From contig NZ_JAEMUX010000012.1 in the NCBI RefSeq assembly GCF_016598475.1, positions 86,396-150,395 of the forward strand: a DNA stretch of 64,000 nucleotides. The letters run 5' to 3'. This document shows, one piece after another, positions 16,629 to 25,792 of this stretch. How positions within the stretch are numbered: the first letter of the stretch is position 1; the number at the start of each line of letters is the position of its first letter. The DNA is from Streptomyces adelaidensis (GTDB lineage: Bacteria > Actinomycetota > Actinomycetes > Streptomycetales > Streptomycetaceae). Position numbers and translations under genes: made by a program. The notes beneath the pieces are model-generated. The model made no database searches. It was not told where the DNA came from and worked only from the letters and a program-made list of their open reading frames with translations.

Positions 16629-18245
16629 TCACGCGGTGACGTCGGTGGCCGACGTGTTGGGGGTGGTGGAGCTGTCCAGCATGGCTCCGGTCGTGAATGT
16701 TGCTCCTCGCCAGTCGTTGCCGTAGCGGTGGATCAGTGACGCGCCGCTGAAGATCCGCAGGCCGTAGGCGGCTTCGTTGCCGCTGCCGTTGGGCCTGGTC
16801 TTGTTCCCCGACAGTGAGACGGATGCGGCGTTGTCGACTCTGATCCCGTAGTAGGTGCCGTTGGAGGAGCGGCTCGGGGACTTGACGTAGTTGTCGCGGA
16901 TGTGGAGGTCGTTGCCGCCGTCGATGTAGATGCCGCCGCTGCCTGTGTCGCGGGTCTGGTTGCCGACCGCGCTGGAGTGCGTGGTGTCGACGAGGGTGAT
17001 TCCGTACCCGCCCGGAGTCCAGATCTTGTTCCCGGTGATGACGAGGTTGTTGCAGTCCTCCGTCGAGATGCCGGTCCCGGCCACGTTGGCGATCACGTTG
17101 GTGCCGACTGTGGCGCGGGACACCTCTTGGAGGCGGATGCCGTTCTGGCTGGATGTCGTGCCGTCGATCGTGTTGCCGGTGACCGTCAGGTTGAGGACGG
17201 TGCCGGTTGTCTCGCCGAGCGCGATGATCGGCTCGTCGTAGGCCAGTCCGCCCCGGAAGGAGTTGCCGGTGACGGTGACGTTGCGCAGGTTCTGCGACGC
17301 TGACGTCTGGGTGCCGTCGGGCAGCTTGGTGTCCTCGGTGTCCGAGACGATCACGGTGCGGACGCGGACGCCGGAGCCGCAGTCGACGAATGTGTTCCCG
17401 GTGACCGTCACGTCCTCCCAGTTGTAGGCCGAGACGGCGTACTGAAGGACTCCCTCGAAGCTGTTGTCGCTGATGCGGATCCGCCGGTGCCACTTCGTGA
17501 TCGTCGCGGAGTGGCTGCCGATGCCGCGCGGCCACGCGGTCGTGCCCGCTGTGCCGCTCGCGCCGAAGTGGCAGCCCGTGACGCGGACGTCCTCGCTCGG
17601 GGTGTGGTCATAGGGTCCGAACCCCCCGTACACGCCGCTCGATTTGGCGAGGTCGATCTGGACGGCCTCGCTGAAATCCCTCGACCCGGGGTCGACGTAG
17701 CCCCTGAACCGGCAGTTCTCGATGACCCCGTGGAGGGTGGAGTTGAGTTCGACGGCGTGGAATCCCGGCAGGTCGCGGACCTCCAGATCCCTGATCACGA
17801 TGTCGGTGGCGTGCCCGATCGAGATGCACATCGCGCTCGCGGTGAGGCCGCTGGTGGTCCCCCTCATGTTCCACAGGCCGCCCTCGATGACGATCTGCGA
17901 GTGGCCGGTGTATCCGCCGAGGTCCTGGCCCGCGTCCCCGTTGATGATCATCGTCGCGGCGACGTCCCGGCGGAACTCCGCGCCAGCCATGAGCGTGAGC
18001 CTGGTGTTGGTGTAGATCCGCAGGGTCGCGCCGATCAGGTACACGCCGGGCGGGACCAGGACCTGGGCGCCGCCGACGTCCCGCGCGGCGTTGAGGGCGA
18101 GCTGGATGCCGGGTGAGGCGTCCACGGTGCCGCTGCTGTCCGCGCCGTAGTTGGTGACCTGGAACGCGGAGCGCTGGTTCATGGACTCCAGGCGGCCGGC
18201 CGTGATGTCCATCCCGGCGAACCATTCCTCGACAGGTGTCGCCAA
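16629..18245 (-). CDS. Right-handed beta-helix tail spike / tail fibre
   Basis: A 538-residue protein. After a short N-terminal part (FQVTNYGADSSGTVDAS, the pectate-lyase-type entry motif at about 28-45), the body is a series of about 20-25-residue strand repeats such as VRVTGCHFG, IRISDNSFEG and VTVTGNTFVD. These form a parallel beta-helix ending near 490, with a short C-terminal cap. Phage proteins of this type bind and often cleave cell-surface polysaccharide. The TTG start at 18245 has AAGGAGG upstream. Catalytic residues cannot be assigned. Confidence 0.75.
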   Translation of the reverse strand: MATPVEEWFAGMDITAGRLESMNQRSAFQVTNYGADSSGTVDASPGIQLALNAARDVGGAQVLVPPGVYLIGATLRIYTNTRLTLMAGAEFRRDVAATMIINGDAGQDLGGYTGHSQIVIEGGLWNMRGTTSGLTASAMCISIGHATDIVIRDLEVRDLPGFHAVELNSTLHGVIENCRFRGYVDPGSRDFSEAVQIDLAKSSGVYGGFGPYDHTPSEDVRVTGCHFGASGTAGTTAWPRGIGSHSATITKWHRRIRISDNSFEGVLQYAVSAYNWEDVTVTGNTFVDCGSGVRVRTVIVSDTEDTKLPDGTQTSASQNLRNVTVTGNSFRGGLAYDEPIIALGETTGTVLNLTVTGNTIDGTTSSQNGIRLQEVSRATVGTNVIANVAGTGISTEDCNNLVITGNKIWTPGGYGITLVDTTHSSAVGNQTRDTGSGGIYIDGGNDLHIRDNYVKSPSRSSNGTYYGIRVDNAASVSLSGNKTRPNGSGNEAAYGLRIFSGASLIHRYGNDWRGATFTTGAMLDSSTTPNTSATDVTA

Positions 18246-18258
18246 GGGGTCCTCCTTC

Positions 18259-21200
18259 CTACAGGGACGCGATCGCCGGGTACGCCAGCGTCACCGGTGT
18301 CCCGGCGAGGTGGGGTTTGGTGACGCCGTTGTACGAGCGGGCGCCGATCGTGAAGGTCTGCGGACTGCTCGTGCCGCTGATCGCGGTGACGAGCATGTGT
18401 TCGCCGCCGACGTCGATCAGGATCGGCATCTCGTTCGCGTCGGTGGTCCAGCGGGGCCCGGCGGTGACGGCGACGCTGAGGGTGCCGTCGTCGGCGTCGA
18501 CGCCGGCGTCGAGTTCGCTGCCGTCGGTGTTGGCCTTGGCGGGGGCGTGGCTGCCCACTGTCAGCCGCAGGTCGTCGATGTAGACGGCGTCCTCCCCGGC
18601 CGTGGCCGAGTTGTCCTTGATGTAGCGGAAGACGACCGCGCTCTTGCCGGTGACGTCGGTCGTGAATTGGGTCCATCCGGTGGTGCCTTGGGCGCGGAGG
18701 ACCTGGACGCCGTCGACGAGGACGAGGAGCCGGTCCCCCTCGAACCCGGTCCCGGACGCTTCGCTGGACGTGCGGTACCAGAACGACAGCGAGGCGGCCG
18801 CGGCCGGCAAGGTGAGGGCCACGTCCGAGGTCTGGTTGTTGCTGATCGCGCCGGAGCGCAGCGAGTACGTGCCCGTGTGGGCCTGCGCGCTCGTGCGTGT
18901 CCACGGGAGGGTGCCGCCGTCGGTGAGGGTGACGTCGTAGATGGCGTCGTCGAATCCTTCGTGGACGGTGTTGGTGGTGGCCAGGCGCCAGGGGCCGCCG
19001 GGCGAGCAGTTGAACGTGACCGTCCAGCGGTGCAGGTCGAGTTCCTCGTGCCAGCCCTGCACGATCAGGTCCAGGTGCCCGTACTCGACGTAGGAGGGCA
19101 GGTTGGTGATGCGAATCAGGTCGCCCTCACGCAGCGCCAGGACGGCCGGGATCAGGGCCTGGGCGCCGGGCTTGTGGAGCATGACGGTGACCGCCGGGTA
19201 GCGGGCGCCGTCGTAGGTCAGCTGGTGCAGCAGCCAGTGGGCGATCGGCTCGGTCTGGGTATCGGCGTCCAGCGACAGTTCGGGCGCGGTGTCGTACACG
19301 CCGATCCGGTCGACCGCGTACTTGCCCTCGGTCTGGACGGCGCGGCCCTCCGAGCCGCCGGTGCGCTTGACGGTGATGTCGTTGCGGACGAAGTCGGCTT
19401 CCTCGGCGGGCTCCATGTCCTCGTCGGCCAGGCCGGGCTGGTCGGCGTCCAGGACGAGGGCGGGTTCCTGGGTGTAGAGGCTGGAGCGTTCGCGGTAGAC
19501 GAGGCCGAGCCGGTCCCGGTCTTCGAGGAGCATGCCGCCGTCGGCCTCGGCCGCCTTGTGCAGCAGCTCCAGCAGTTCCTCGGGGCGCTGGGCGCCCAGC
19601 CGTTCCGGGGTGAGCCGGCCGGGGATGCGGGCCATCGGCAGGCCCTGTTCCGAGGCCAGGCGGCTGAGGCGCTGCCAGGCGGTCTCACCGGCGTAGCCGT
19701 TGTCGGAGCCGTCGTAGATGGTGTTCGCCGCGTCGGGCATCACCGACAGGTGCCCGATCGACCAGCCCTCGGTGTCGGCTGACCAGTTCGCGGTCACGGC
19801 GGTGACGTGGCCGGGCTCCCCGGTGATCTCCTTGGGAAGCTGGATGATGGGGCCGTCGACGTTGGCGACGCCGATCACCCACTCCATCTGGCCGCCGCCC
19901 AGGTCCTGGGCGTACAGGCGCAGCCGGTACCAGCCGTGCAGGTGTCCTTCCAGGGCGACGGCTGTGAAGATGACGTCGGTGCCGGAGGCGTCGTAGCCCC
20001 AGACGCGGCATCCGCTCTGCCGCATGCCGATGACCCAGCGGCGCACGGTGCCCGTGGTGGAGACGCTGAGCACTTCGGCGTGGGTTTCGCTGGCGGTGGG
20101 CGCCTTGTCGTCGGCGTTGTACACGCACTCGACCTGCCATTGCCCGTCCGTGGCGTCCGGGACGATCGCCGACAGCGTGGCCGCCGCGGTGAGCTTGGGC
20201 AGGGGGCTGGAGCTTGGGAGGGTGTCGACGGCGGCCCACTCCACTCCCGTGAGGGCGGCCGGGGTGACGCCGGGGACCGGGCTGTAGGCGCGGGAGGCGA
20301 GGCTGTCTTCCTCCATCGGCCAGTACGCGATGGGGTTTCCTGAGGGGATGCGGCGGCGCAGGGTGGAGGCCAGGGCCTTGGTGCCCTGGTCGTAGCGGCG
20401 CAGGACGCCGGCGGCCTCCACCGAGCACCACACGTCGGAGCCGCCCGGCACCCACTTCTTCGGCCAGGTGGAGATCTCACCCACGAACCGGTACGCCCGG
20501 TCCGAGATGCGGGCGGTGCCGCTGTAGGACCAGGTGCGGCCGGCGGAGTCGGCGAACGCTGCCGTGCCGAGGGGCTGGCCCTCGAAGTCGGGGGCCGCGA
20601 CGAGGGTGCCGCCGATGCCGTCGCGGACTTCGGCGGCGTACACCTTGCCCTCGACCACGGTCCGCACCGGTGTGACGCCGCTCTGGCTGGGGGCGATGAG
20701 CAGCGGTGCGGTGCTGACGAAGATGCCGGTGGTGAGCGGGCTCTGAAGGGTGACGCTGCCGAGCGTGGTCCACGGCCCGGCGAGGCTCTGGGCCCAGTAC
20801 ACGGTGACGGTCTCGCCGTCGGCGAGGGTGGCGCGCAGGGCTGCCCGGGCGGGCAGAGGGGGCAGTGTCCATCCGGCGTTGGGGCCGCTGGTGCCGTCGC
20901 GGGTCAGGTGGAGCAGGAGAGCGCCGTCTTGGAGGCGCAGGTGGTAGGAACGCTGCCCGGCGTCGCCCCATTTGCCGATGAGCATGCGACTGCCGGGCCC
21001 GTACCAGTTGGCTTCGCCCTCCCATCGCAGGTCGAGGTCGCCGGTGATGTCGAGGTCGGCGTGGTCGGGGGTGGAGGCGTAGGAGTCGGCGGCGCCGGAC
21101 AGTTCGAGGTAGGTGGTGGTGCCGGGCACGGACACCCGCACGCCCGTGTTCGGCCCGAGCAGTCCCCACAGCTCCGATTCGGGGTTGCGGGTGGAGTACT

Positions 21201-21381
21201 TGCCGCCTCTGTTGTTCAGGGTCAGGGTCAGCTTGCCGGGGTCGGTGCGGGCGCCCATGTCGCGGCGGCCGACGTCGGTCTCCTTGACGTCGCGGACGTA
21301 GACGTCGCCGCTGATGTCGGTCCATACCCCGTCCAGTTTCAGCTCGGTACGGATGTCCAGGGCGGTGTTGGGGAACGCCAC
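18259..21381 (-). CDS. Minor tail protein (tail tip/baseplate)
   Basis: A 1040-residue protein. Its N-terminus (DIRTELKLDGVWTDISGDVY) resembles actinophage minor tail proteins. Residues about 110-290 form a concanavalin/LamG-like domain (YLRLQDGALL, YAAEVRDGIGG), a second such domain lies at about 380-550, and about 820-970 is a galactose-binding-like jelly roll (SLSFWYRTSSEASG, VYIDDLRLTVGS). It likely forms the tail tip and contacts the host surface. The GTG at 21381 follows AAGGAGG. It sits between the tape measure and tail spike genes, the usual place. Confidence 0.75.
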   Translation of the reverse strand: MAFPNTALDIRTELKLDGVWTDISGDVYVRDVKETDVGRRDMGARTDPGKLTLTLNNRGGKYSTRNPESELWGLLGPNTGVRVSVPGTTTYLELSGAADSYASTPDHADLDITGDLDLRWEGEANWYGPGSRMLIGKWGDAGQRSYHLRLQDGALLLHLTRDGTSGPNAGWTLPPLPARAALRATLADGETVTVYWAQSLAGPWTTLGSVTLQSPLTTGIFVSTAPLLIAPSQSGVTPVRTVVEGKVYAAEVRDGIGGTLVAAPDFEGQPLGTAAFADSAGRTWSYSGTARISDRAYRFVGEISTWPKKWVPGGSDVWCSVEAAGVLRRYDQGTKALASTLRRRIPSGNPIAYWPMEEDSLASRAYSPVPGVTPAALTGVEWAAVDTLPSSSPLPKLTAAATLSAIVPDATDGQWQVECVYNADDKAPTASETHAEVLSVSTTGTVRRWVIGMRQSGCRVWGYDASGTDVIFTAVALEGHLHGWYRLRLYAQDLGGGQMEWVIGVANVDGPIIQLPKEITGEPGHVTAVTANWSADTEGWSIGHLSVMPDAANTIYDGSDNGYAGETAWQRLSRLASEQGLPMARIPGRLTPERLGAQRPEELLELLHKAAEADGGMLLEDRDRLGLVYRERSSLYTQEPALVLDADQPGLADEDMEPAEEADFVRNDITVKRTGGSEGRAVQTEGKYAVDRIGVYDTAPELSLDADTQTEPIAHWLLHQLTYDGARYPAVTVMLHKPGAQALIPAVLALREGDLIRITNLPSYVEYGHLDLIVQGWHEELDLHRWTVTFNCSPGGPWRLATTNTVHEGFDDAIYDVTLTDGGTLPWTRTSAQAHTGTYSLRSGAISNNQTSDVALTLPAAAASLSFWYRTSSEASGTGFEGDRLLVLVDGVQVLRAQGTTGWTQFTTDVTGKSAVVFRYIKDNSATAGEDAVYIDDLRLTVGSHAPAKANTDGSELDAGVDADDGTLSVAVTAGPRWTTDANEMPILIDVGGEHMLVTAISGTSSPQTFTIGARSYNGVTKPHLAGTPVTLAYPAIASL

Positions 21382-21394
21382 GGCGGGGACCTCC

Positions 21395-23539
21395 TTATGC
21401 CTGGCCGGGCTGGCCGAAGGCCTTCTGCACGCTGCCGCCGCCGTCCTTGACGACGATGGCGCGGATGATTTTCTTGACGGCCTCGGGCCCGGCGACCTCG
21501 ACGAGGATCCGCGTGGCCTGCGCGGCCGCGCCGCCGCCGGCGCCGATACGGTTCGCGGTGCGCAGGCCGGGGATGGTGGCCATGCCGTCCAGCGCGGACT
21601 GCACGCCTGGAACGCCGTCGGTGATGCCCTGCCCGAAGGCGTCGGCGAGCGCCATACCGGAGTACAGGGTGTAGCCCTTGCCTGCGAAGGGCCCCGTTTT
21701 GGCGGGGCTGAAGGGGAAGTAGTCCCGGGCGGCCGAGACGATCGAGCCGGCCGCGCTCTTCACCGAGCCGAGCATGTTCTTGATGCCGTTGATGAAGCCT
21801 TGGATGAGCGCCCGGCCGGCGCCGGACAGGACGTTTCCGAGGTTGCCCAGCCCGGATTTCACCCGGCCCGGGATGCCCTTCACCCAGTTGATCAGCTCGG
21901 TCGCCTTGCGGACCGTCGCCGACTTCATGGCCGACCAGTGCTTGATCAGCAGGCCGAGGGCGGTCCAGTTGAGGAACGCGTTGTAGATCCAGCCGGGGAT
22001 CTGCTTCACCCACGCCACGATCGCGTTCCATACGGCGACCGTCTTCGCCTTGATGGTGTCCCAGTGCTTGATGACGAGCCCGATGATCGTCCAGGACAGG
22101 AACAGGTCCCAGATCTTCTGTGCGGCGCCCTTGATCCACGTCCAGATCGCGTTCCAGGCCGCGATGGTGAAGGCTTTGATCTCGTCCCAGTAGGCGATGA
22201 TCAGCGCGACCAGGGCGATCACGGCGAGGATGATCCAGCCGACCGGGCCCATCGCGATCAGCCACTGCGCGGCCATCGTCGCCGCCCAGATGATCGCCCG
22301 GGCGGCCATCAGCACGAACTGCCGCACGGCGATCGCCGCGGTACGGATCATCTGCGCGGCGAACGTCGCCATCGACCGCAGCGCGGCCCCCGCCCACGCG
22401 GCCGCCGTGCGGGCCCCCGAGACGACGGCGGCCGCCGCGATCCGCACGTAGGCGGCGACGCCGACGGCCATCATCCGCGTCCACCCGGCAATCGCCCGGT
22501 AGGAGCTGGAGGCCATCACCGCGTTCGCGACGGCGACGACCTTCGCTCCGGCCGCCCACAGCTTCATCCCGATGGCGACCGCGACGATCCCGGTGGCCAT
22601 CGCGGACAGCACGTCCGGCGGCAGGGCGTTGATGATCCGCGCGAGGACCAGGGCGACCTGGGTGGTCACCCCGACCAGCGGGCCGAGCGCCACGATCAGG
22701 TTCAGGGCCGCGGTCGCGACCTGGGACAGCGTGGTGGCGCCCTCGCGCGCGAGCGCGATGAAGTCGGCGAACCCCTTGCTGTCGCTCAGGCCTTGGCCCC
22801 AGCGGGCGAACGCGGCGGTGCCCTCCTCGAACCCGCCGGACATGGTCGTCGACAGCGGCAGGAACGCCTTGATGATCCCGCCGATGCCGGACGCGATGTT
22901 CTTCAGGCCGAACAGGAACGACTTGAGGTTCCGCCCGGCGACCTGCGCCATGGAGTCGGCGAAGGCCTGCAGGCCCTTGCCCGAGGTGGCGCGGTCGATC
23001 TCGTCGACGAACTCGCCGAAGGCCTGCGCGCCGGCCTTCGCGAACGGGGTGAGCGCGGGCAGCAGACGGCGCAGCAGCTGCAGGCCCTTGGTGAAGGCCG
23101 GCATCGTCGTCGCCGACAGCGAGTCCGACCAGGCGCTGTAGTCCTTCTTGAGGCCGATGAACTCCTTCGCCGTCGCCCGCGTTGCCGGGGGCAGTTGAGC
23201 GAGGGCGTCGTTGTAGGCCTTCTGCTTCTCGGCGGCGTCCGCGGCGCCTTCGGCGGCGGCTTTCTCGGCCTCCTCGGCGAGGGTGGCGACGTCGGCGATC
23301 GCCTGCATCTGCGGGCCGACGGCGAGCTGCAGCGCCTTCGCCGCCACCCCGGCGGAGACGAACGCGGCCGCCATCGCGCCCACGCCGGCCGCGACCGCGG
23401 CCGCCACCGGAAGGCCGATCCCCAGGCCCCCGACGGCCTTGCCGATCCCGGTCAGGATGCCCTTGGCCTTGTCGGCACCGGCACTCAGCTGGTCGGTGTC
23501 GATGCCGAGACGGACCATCATCGAGGCGAGCGTGGCCAC
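21395..23539 (-). CDS. Tail tape measure protein
   Basis: A 714-residue, Ala-rich, largely helical protein with several hydrophobic segments in the middle (about 265-460) and repeated Trp-rich blocks around WNAIWTWIKGAAQKIWDL. A GIKNMLGSVKSAAGSIVSAA stretch near 580-600 and a glycine-rich C-terminus follow. It sets tail length and is injected through the host envelope. Its position directly after the G/GT chaperone genes confirms the call. It is shorter than many actinophage tape measures, implying a fairly short tail. Confidence 0.85.
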   Translation of the reverse strand: MATLASMMVRLGIDTDQLSAGADKAKGILTGIGKAVGGLGIGLPVAAAVAAGVGAMAAAFVSAGVAAKALQLAVGPQMQAIADVATLAEEAEKAAAEGAADAAEKQKAYNDALAQLPPATRATAKEFIGLKKDYSAWSDSLSATTMPAFTKGLQLLRRLLPALTPFAKAGAQAFGEFVDEIDRATSGKGLQAFADSMAQVAGRNLKSFLFGLKNIASGIGGIIKAFLPLSTTMSGGFEEGTAAFARWGQGLSDSKGFADFIALAREGATTLSQVATAALNLIVALGPLVGVTTQVALVLARIINALPPDVLSAMATGIVAVAIGMKLWAAGAKVVAVANAVMASSSYRAIAGWTRMMAVGVAAYVRIAAAAVVSGARTAAAWAGAALRSMATFAAQMIRTAAIAVRQFVLMAARAIIWAATMAAQWLIAMGPVGWIILAVIALVALIIAYWDEIKAFTIAAWNAIWTWIKGAAQKIWDLFLSWTIIGLVIKHWDTIKAKTVAVWNAIVAWVKQIPGWIYNAFLNWTALGLLIKHWSAMKSATVRKATELINWVKGIPGRVKSGLGNLGNVLSGAGRALIQGFINGIKNMLGSVKSAAGSIVSAARDYFPFSPAKTGPFAGKGYTLYSGMALADAFGQGITDGVPGVQSALDGMATIPGLRTANRIGAGGGAAAQATRILVEVAGPEAVKKIIRAIVVKDGGGSVQKAFGQPGQA

Positions 23540-23563
23540 CGGCCATCACCCCCTCGGCGCTAT

Positions 23564-23910
23564 TCAGTTGTTGACGATCACCCGCCCCTGCAGGGCAGTG
23601 TTCGCGGCCAGGGCCGCCTTGAAGAGTTCCTCGGGCGTCTTACGCACCCGGGTGCGGTCCCAACGCGGCATGAAGTCGGCCAGCGACGGCGCGCGCTGGC
23701 CCTTGCCCCGGTTCACCGCGACGATTGCGGCCGCGACCATGGCGGCGTTGACGTCCCCGCGGACTCCGCCGAGGGGACCGGAGAGCTGCTCATAGGCCCG
23801 CCACTCGGAGATCTCGGCCGAGCCCATATCGGCGAGCAGGTGGCGCACGGAACGGGCGCCGAGGTGCGCGGCCAGACGGAAATAGAACTGCCGTTCTGGT
23901 CGCGCCCTCA
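23564..23910 (-). CDS. Tail assembly chaperone T segment (expressed as G-T fusion by -1 frameshift)
   Basis: This frame continues from the end of gene G after a -1 slip. Open reading starts right after the slippery site with LRARPERQFYFRLAAHLG and runs to ALQGRVIVNN. It contains the AEISEWRAYEQLSGPLGG block characteristic of lambda T-like chaperones. It lacks a good start of its own (only an internal GTG at 23848), so it is most likely made only as a G-T fusion spanning 24276 to 23564. The fusion binds the tape measure during tail assembly. Confidence 0.75.
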
Positions 23911-24276
23911 GTTTCCCACGAGCTCCTTGACGTCTTCCTCGTTCATCGCCGACAGGCGCATCGCGACGTCACACACCCGCTGCAGCGCGGATGCCGACTT
24001 CTCCCCCAGCCGCTTCGTCTCGGCCGCCGACCGGAACAGCACCTTGCCCTTGTCGTCGACGATCGCCGCGGCGGCGAGCCGGGACCGGAAGCCCTCCAGG
24101 CCCTCGGTGCGCAGGCTCGCGCCGTCCTTGCCCACGAACTGCGCCTCGAACTTGTCCCGCTCGGTGCCCGGAAGCTCCCGCACACGCACGGTGCCGCCCC
24201 ACTCCGGTACCTCGACGTCCTCGTATCCGAGGTCGTCGGCGTCGAGGATCTGCTCTGCGGACAGGTAGGTCGTCAT
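23908..24276 (-). CDS. Tail assembly chaperone G
   Basis: A 122-residue protein starting MTTYLSAEQILDADDLGYED and ending VKELVGN. It corresponds to the upstream partner of siphovirus tail chaperone pairs (lambda G). Its last codons contain the slippery heptamer GGGAAAC directly before the stop. AAGGAG precedes the ATG by 8 nt. It lies between the major tail gene group and the tape measure, as expected. Confidence 0.75.
   Translation of the reverse strand: MTTYLSAEQILDADDLGYEDVEVPEWGGTVRVRELPGTERDKFEAQFVGKDGASLRTEGLEGFRSRLAAAAIVDDKGKVLFRSAAETKRLGEKSASALQRVCDVAMRLSAMNEEDVKELVGN
23911..23917 (-). other. Programmed -1 ribosomal frameshift site GGGAAAC
   Basis: On the - strand the G frame reads gtG GGA AAC TGA, an ideal X XXY YYZ heptamer immediately before the stop. 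The T frame is exactly -1 relative to G and stays open from this point. The arrangement matches the lambda G/GT system, where the heptamer is GGGAAAG. Confidence 0.8.
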
Positions 24277-24587
24277 CCGTCGTTCTCCTTCTCGGTCCGC
24301 CATTGCGGCGGGGGTTCGACGACGAGGGGAACGGTGCGTTCCTCCTGGGCGGCTTCGCCCGTGGCCTCGTCGAGGTACTTGCACCCGTCCGCGTTGCGCA
24401 GGTGGGCGGTGAAGCGGATCGCCCGGTCGCCGCCGAGCGTGAGCGGCTCGATGGTGATGTCCTCATGCACGGGGACGTCGCCCGGGTCGATGCCGTTGGC
24501 GCGCAGCCAGTCCCTGAGTTCCGGGAGCCGTTCGCTGCAGGCGACGACCGGCCACGTATCGGCGTCGTAGACGGTCTCGTCGGCCAT
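24273..24587 (-). CDS. Hypothetical tail-region protein, 104 residues
   Basis: A small acidic protein (MADETVYDADTWPVVACSER) with mixed helices and strands and a charged C-terminus. It is coupled at both ends: its start shares one base with the major tail gene stop and its end overlaps gene G by 4 nt. Such proteins often sit between the tail tube and chaperone genes in actinophages. No function assigned. Confidence 0.6.
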   Translation of the reverse strand: MADETVYDADTWPVVACSERLPELRDWLRANGIDPGDVPVHEDITIEPLTLGGDRAIRFTAHLRNADGCKYLDEATGEAAQEERTVPLVVEPPPQWRTEKENDG

Positions 24588-25006
24588 CAGGCGCCGGTGG
24601 TGATGGTCGGCTTGCCCGACACCTTGAGGGTCAGGGACGCGGCGAGCTTGTCGTCGTGCGGCGCCTCGGGCTCGAAGTTGGTGAGGATGGCGGCGAACGC
24701 CCAGTTGCCGAGCGTGCCCGGCCAGACGATCTTGTAGTTGCGGGGCGCCGAGTCGGCGAAGTCGGCGATCAGCCCGTCGTGTTCGCGCGGGTCGTAGTTG
24801 ATGTCCAGCTCGACCTCCCCGCCGTCCTTCAGGCCGCCGGTGAACTCCCGCCAGGCGTCCGGGGAGTCGTGGGCGGTGACGTCGTAGGTCTCCCGCTCGA
24901 TGCCGGGCGGGGTGATGTCGGTGACGTTCGCGAGCGGGGAGAACGTCTCGGGGGTGGCTCCGTCGCCGCGCTGCAGCTGGGTGCCGAAAGCGTCCAGACC
25001 AGCCAT
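24587..25006 (-). CDS. Major tail (tube) protein
   Basis: A 139-residue protein matching siphovirus tail-tube proteins in size, position and pattern. It has an N-terminal FGTQLQRGDGATPETFSPLANVTDI-like segment (start of the tube fold), then DITPPGIERETYDVTAHDSPDAW and a C-terminal LAASLTLKVSGKPTITTG strand. It polymerises into the tail tube around the tape measure. AGGAGG precedes the start. Confidence 0.85.
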   Translation of the reverse strand: MAGLDAFGTQLQRGDGATPETFSPLANVTDITPPGIERETYDVTAHDSPDAWREFTGGLKDGGEVELDINYDPREHDGLIADFADSAPRNYKIVWPGTLGNWAFAAILTNFEPEAPHDDKLAASLTLKVSGKPTITTGA

Positions 25007-25019
25007 GGCCTGTACCTCC

Positions 25020-25421
25020 TTACGCTTTGGTCAGCCACACGCGATAGCTGACGTTGATGTGCCGGATGTCGGGGTCGGGGTCGCGCAGCTCGGTGTGCTG
25101 CTGATGCGCGACGGAGATGTCACGGAAGCCGGTGACGGTGAGCGGCTGCCGGTCCAGGGCCGCATCGAGGGCGGCGAGGACGTCGGCGGCCTCCTTGAAC
25201 CCCTCGTAGCGCGACCAGATGTGGAGCTCCACCTGTGCTTCCAGGCCGCGCTGGTTGTGGGCGTCGTCCACGGTCTCCGTGATCGAGCCGACCGTGACGT
25301 AGGGGTGCGCCTGGTCCTCGGGGACCTCGTCGAACACGCCCGTCACGAGCGCCATCAGCGGGGCGTGGGCGCGCGCCTTCTGCACGACCGCGACCTGCAG
25401 CGGCCACAGCGCGGTCGTCAC
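25020..25421 (-). CDS. Tail terminator / DUF3168-type protein
   Basis: A 133-residue protein with the DUF3168 pattern: N-terminal helix LQVAVVQKARAHAPLMALVTGVFDEVP, then YVTVGSITETVDD and VELHIWSRYEGFKEAADVLAALDAAL. Family members cap the tail tube and join it to the head. It sits directly upstream of the tail tube gene, as usual. Confidence 0.75.
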   Translation of the reverse strand: MTTALWPLQVAVVQKARAHAPLMALVTGVFDEVPEDQAHPYVTVGSITETVDDAHNQRGLEAQVELHIWSRYEGFKEAADVLAALDAALDRQPLTVTGFRDISVAHQQHTELRDPDPDIRHINVSYRVWLTKA

Positions 25422-25642
25422 CCTGCGCCTGCTTCGGGCGGCCCGTCGCAGTCACAGGGGGCAGGGTTCTCGATCGAGTCGGCCGCCTTGCGCAGCATCG
25501 CGGCCAGTTGCGGCCGCCACAGCCTGGCTTCCGCCGCGGCGTCGTCCTGGGGGTCGTAGACGACGGTGCCGATCTGCCGCTCGGGGCTGCTGTCGCCCGT
25601 CCTCATGTAGATCGGGATGCGGATCTTGCCGAGCACAGCCAT
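25418..25642 (-). CDS. Hypothetical phage protein, about 74 residues
   Basis: A small protein starting MAVLGKIRIPIYMRTGDSSPERQIG with a strand-rich first half and a helical, Pro-rich end. The ATG at 25642 is preceded by GGAGGGGG. The stop overlaps the next gene by 4 nt. It lies between two head-tail joining genes; no family recognised. Confidence 0.6.
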   Translation of the reverse strand: MAVLGKIRIPIYMRTGDSSPERQIGTVVYDPQDDAAAEARLWRPQLAAMLRKAADSIENPAPCDCDGPPEAGAG

Positions 25643-25644
25643 GC

Positions 25645-25788
25645 TCACCCCCTCCGCTGTTTGGCGTTGGCGAGCTTCTTCTCCAGCCGGGCGATCTCCT
25701 TCAGCGCCTCGGCCCGCTTCTTCTCCGCGTCAGACAGGCGCTGGCGTTCGCGGGCCAGTTGCCGCAGCCAGGAGTCGGTCAGGCTCAT
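25645..25788 (-). CDS. 47-residue coiled-coil protein
   Basis: A very small, highly charged protein that is essentially one long helix (LARERQRLSDAEKKRAEALK and on), predicted as coiled coil. It lies 2 nt upstream of the next gene and 4 nt downstream of the previous one. The tight packing supports it as a real gene. Function unknown; it may aid assembly. Confidence 0.55.
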   Translation of the reverse strand: MSLTDSWLRQLARERQRLSDAEKKRAEALKEIARLEKKLANAKQRRG

Positions 25789-25792
25789 GCGC

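Noticed and set aside
21314..24268. Very long + strand open frame opposite the tail genes
   Set aside because: It is antisense to the tape measure and chaperone genes, has no ribosome site and shows the Arg/Gly/Asp-rich pattern of reverse-strand GC-rich DNA. The - strand genes have clear family features.
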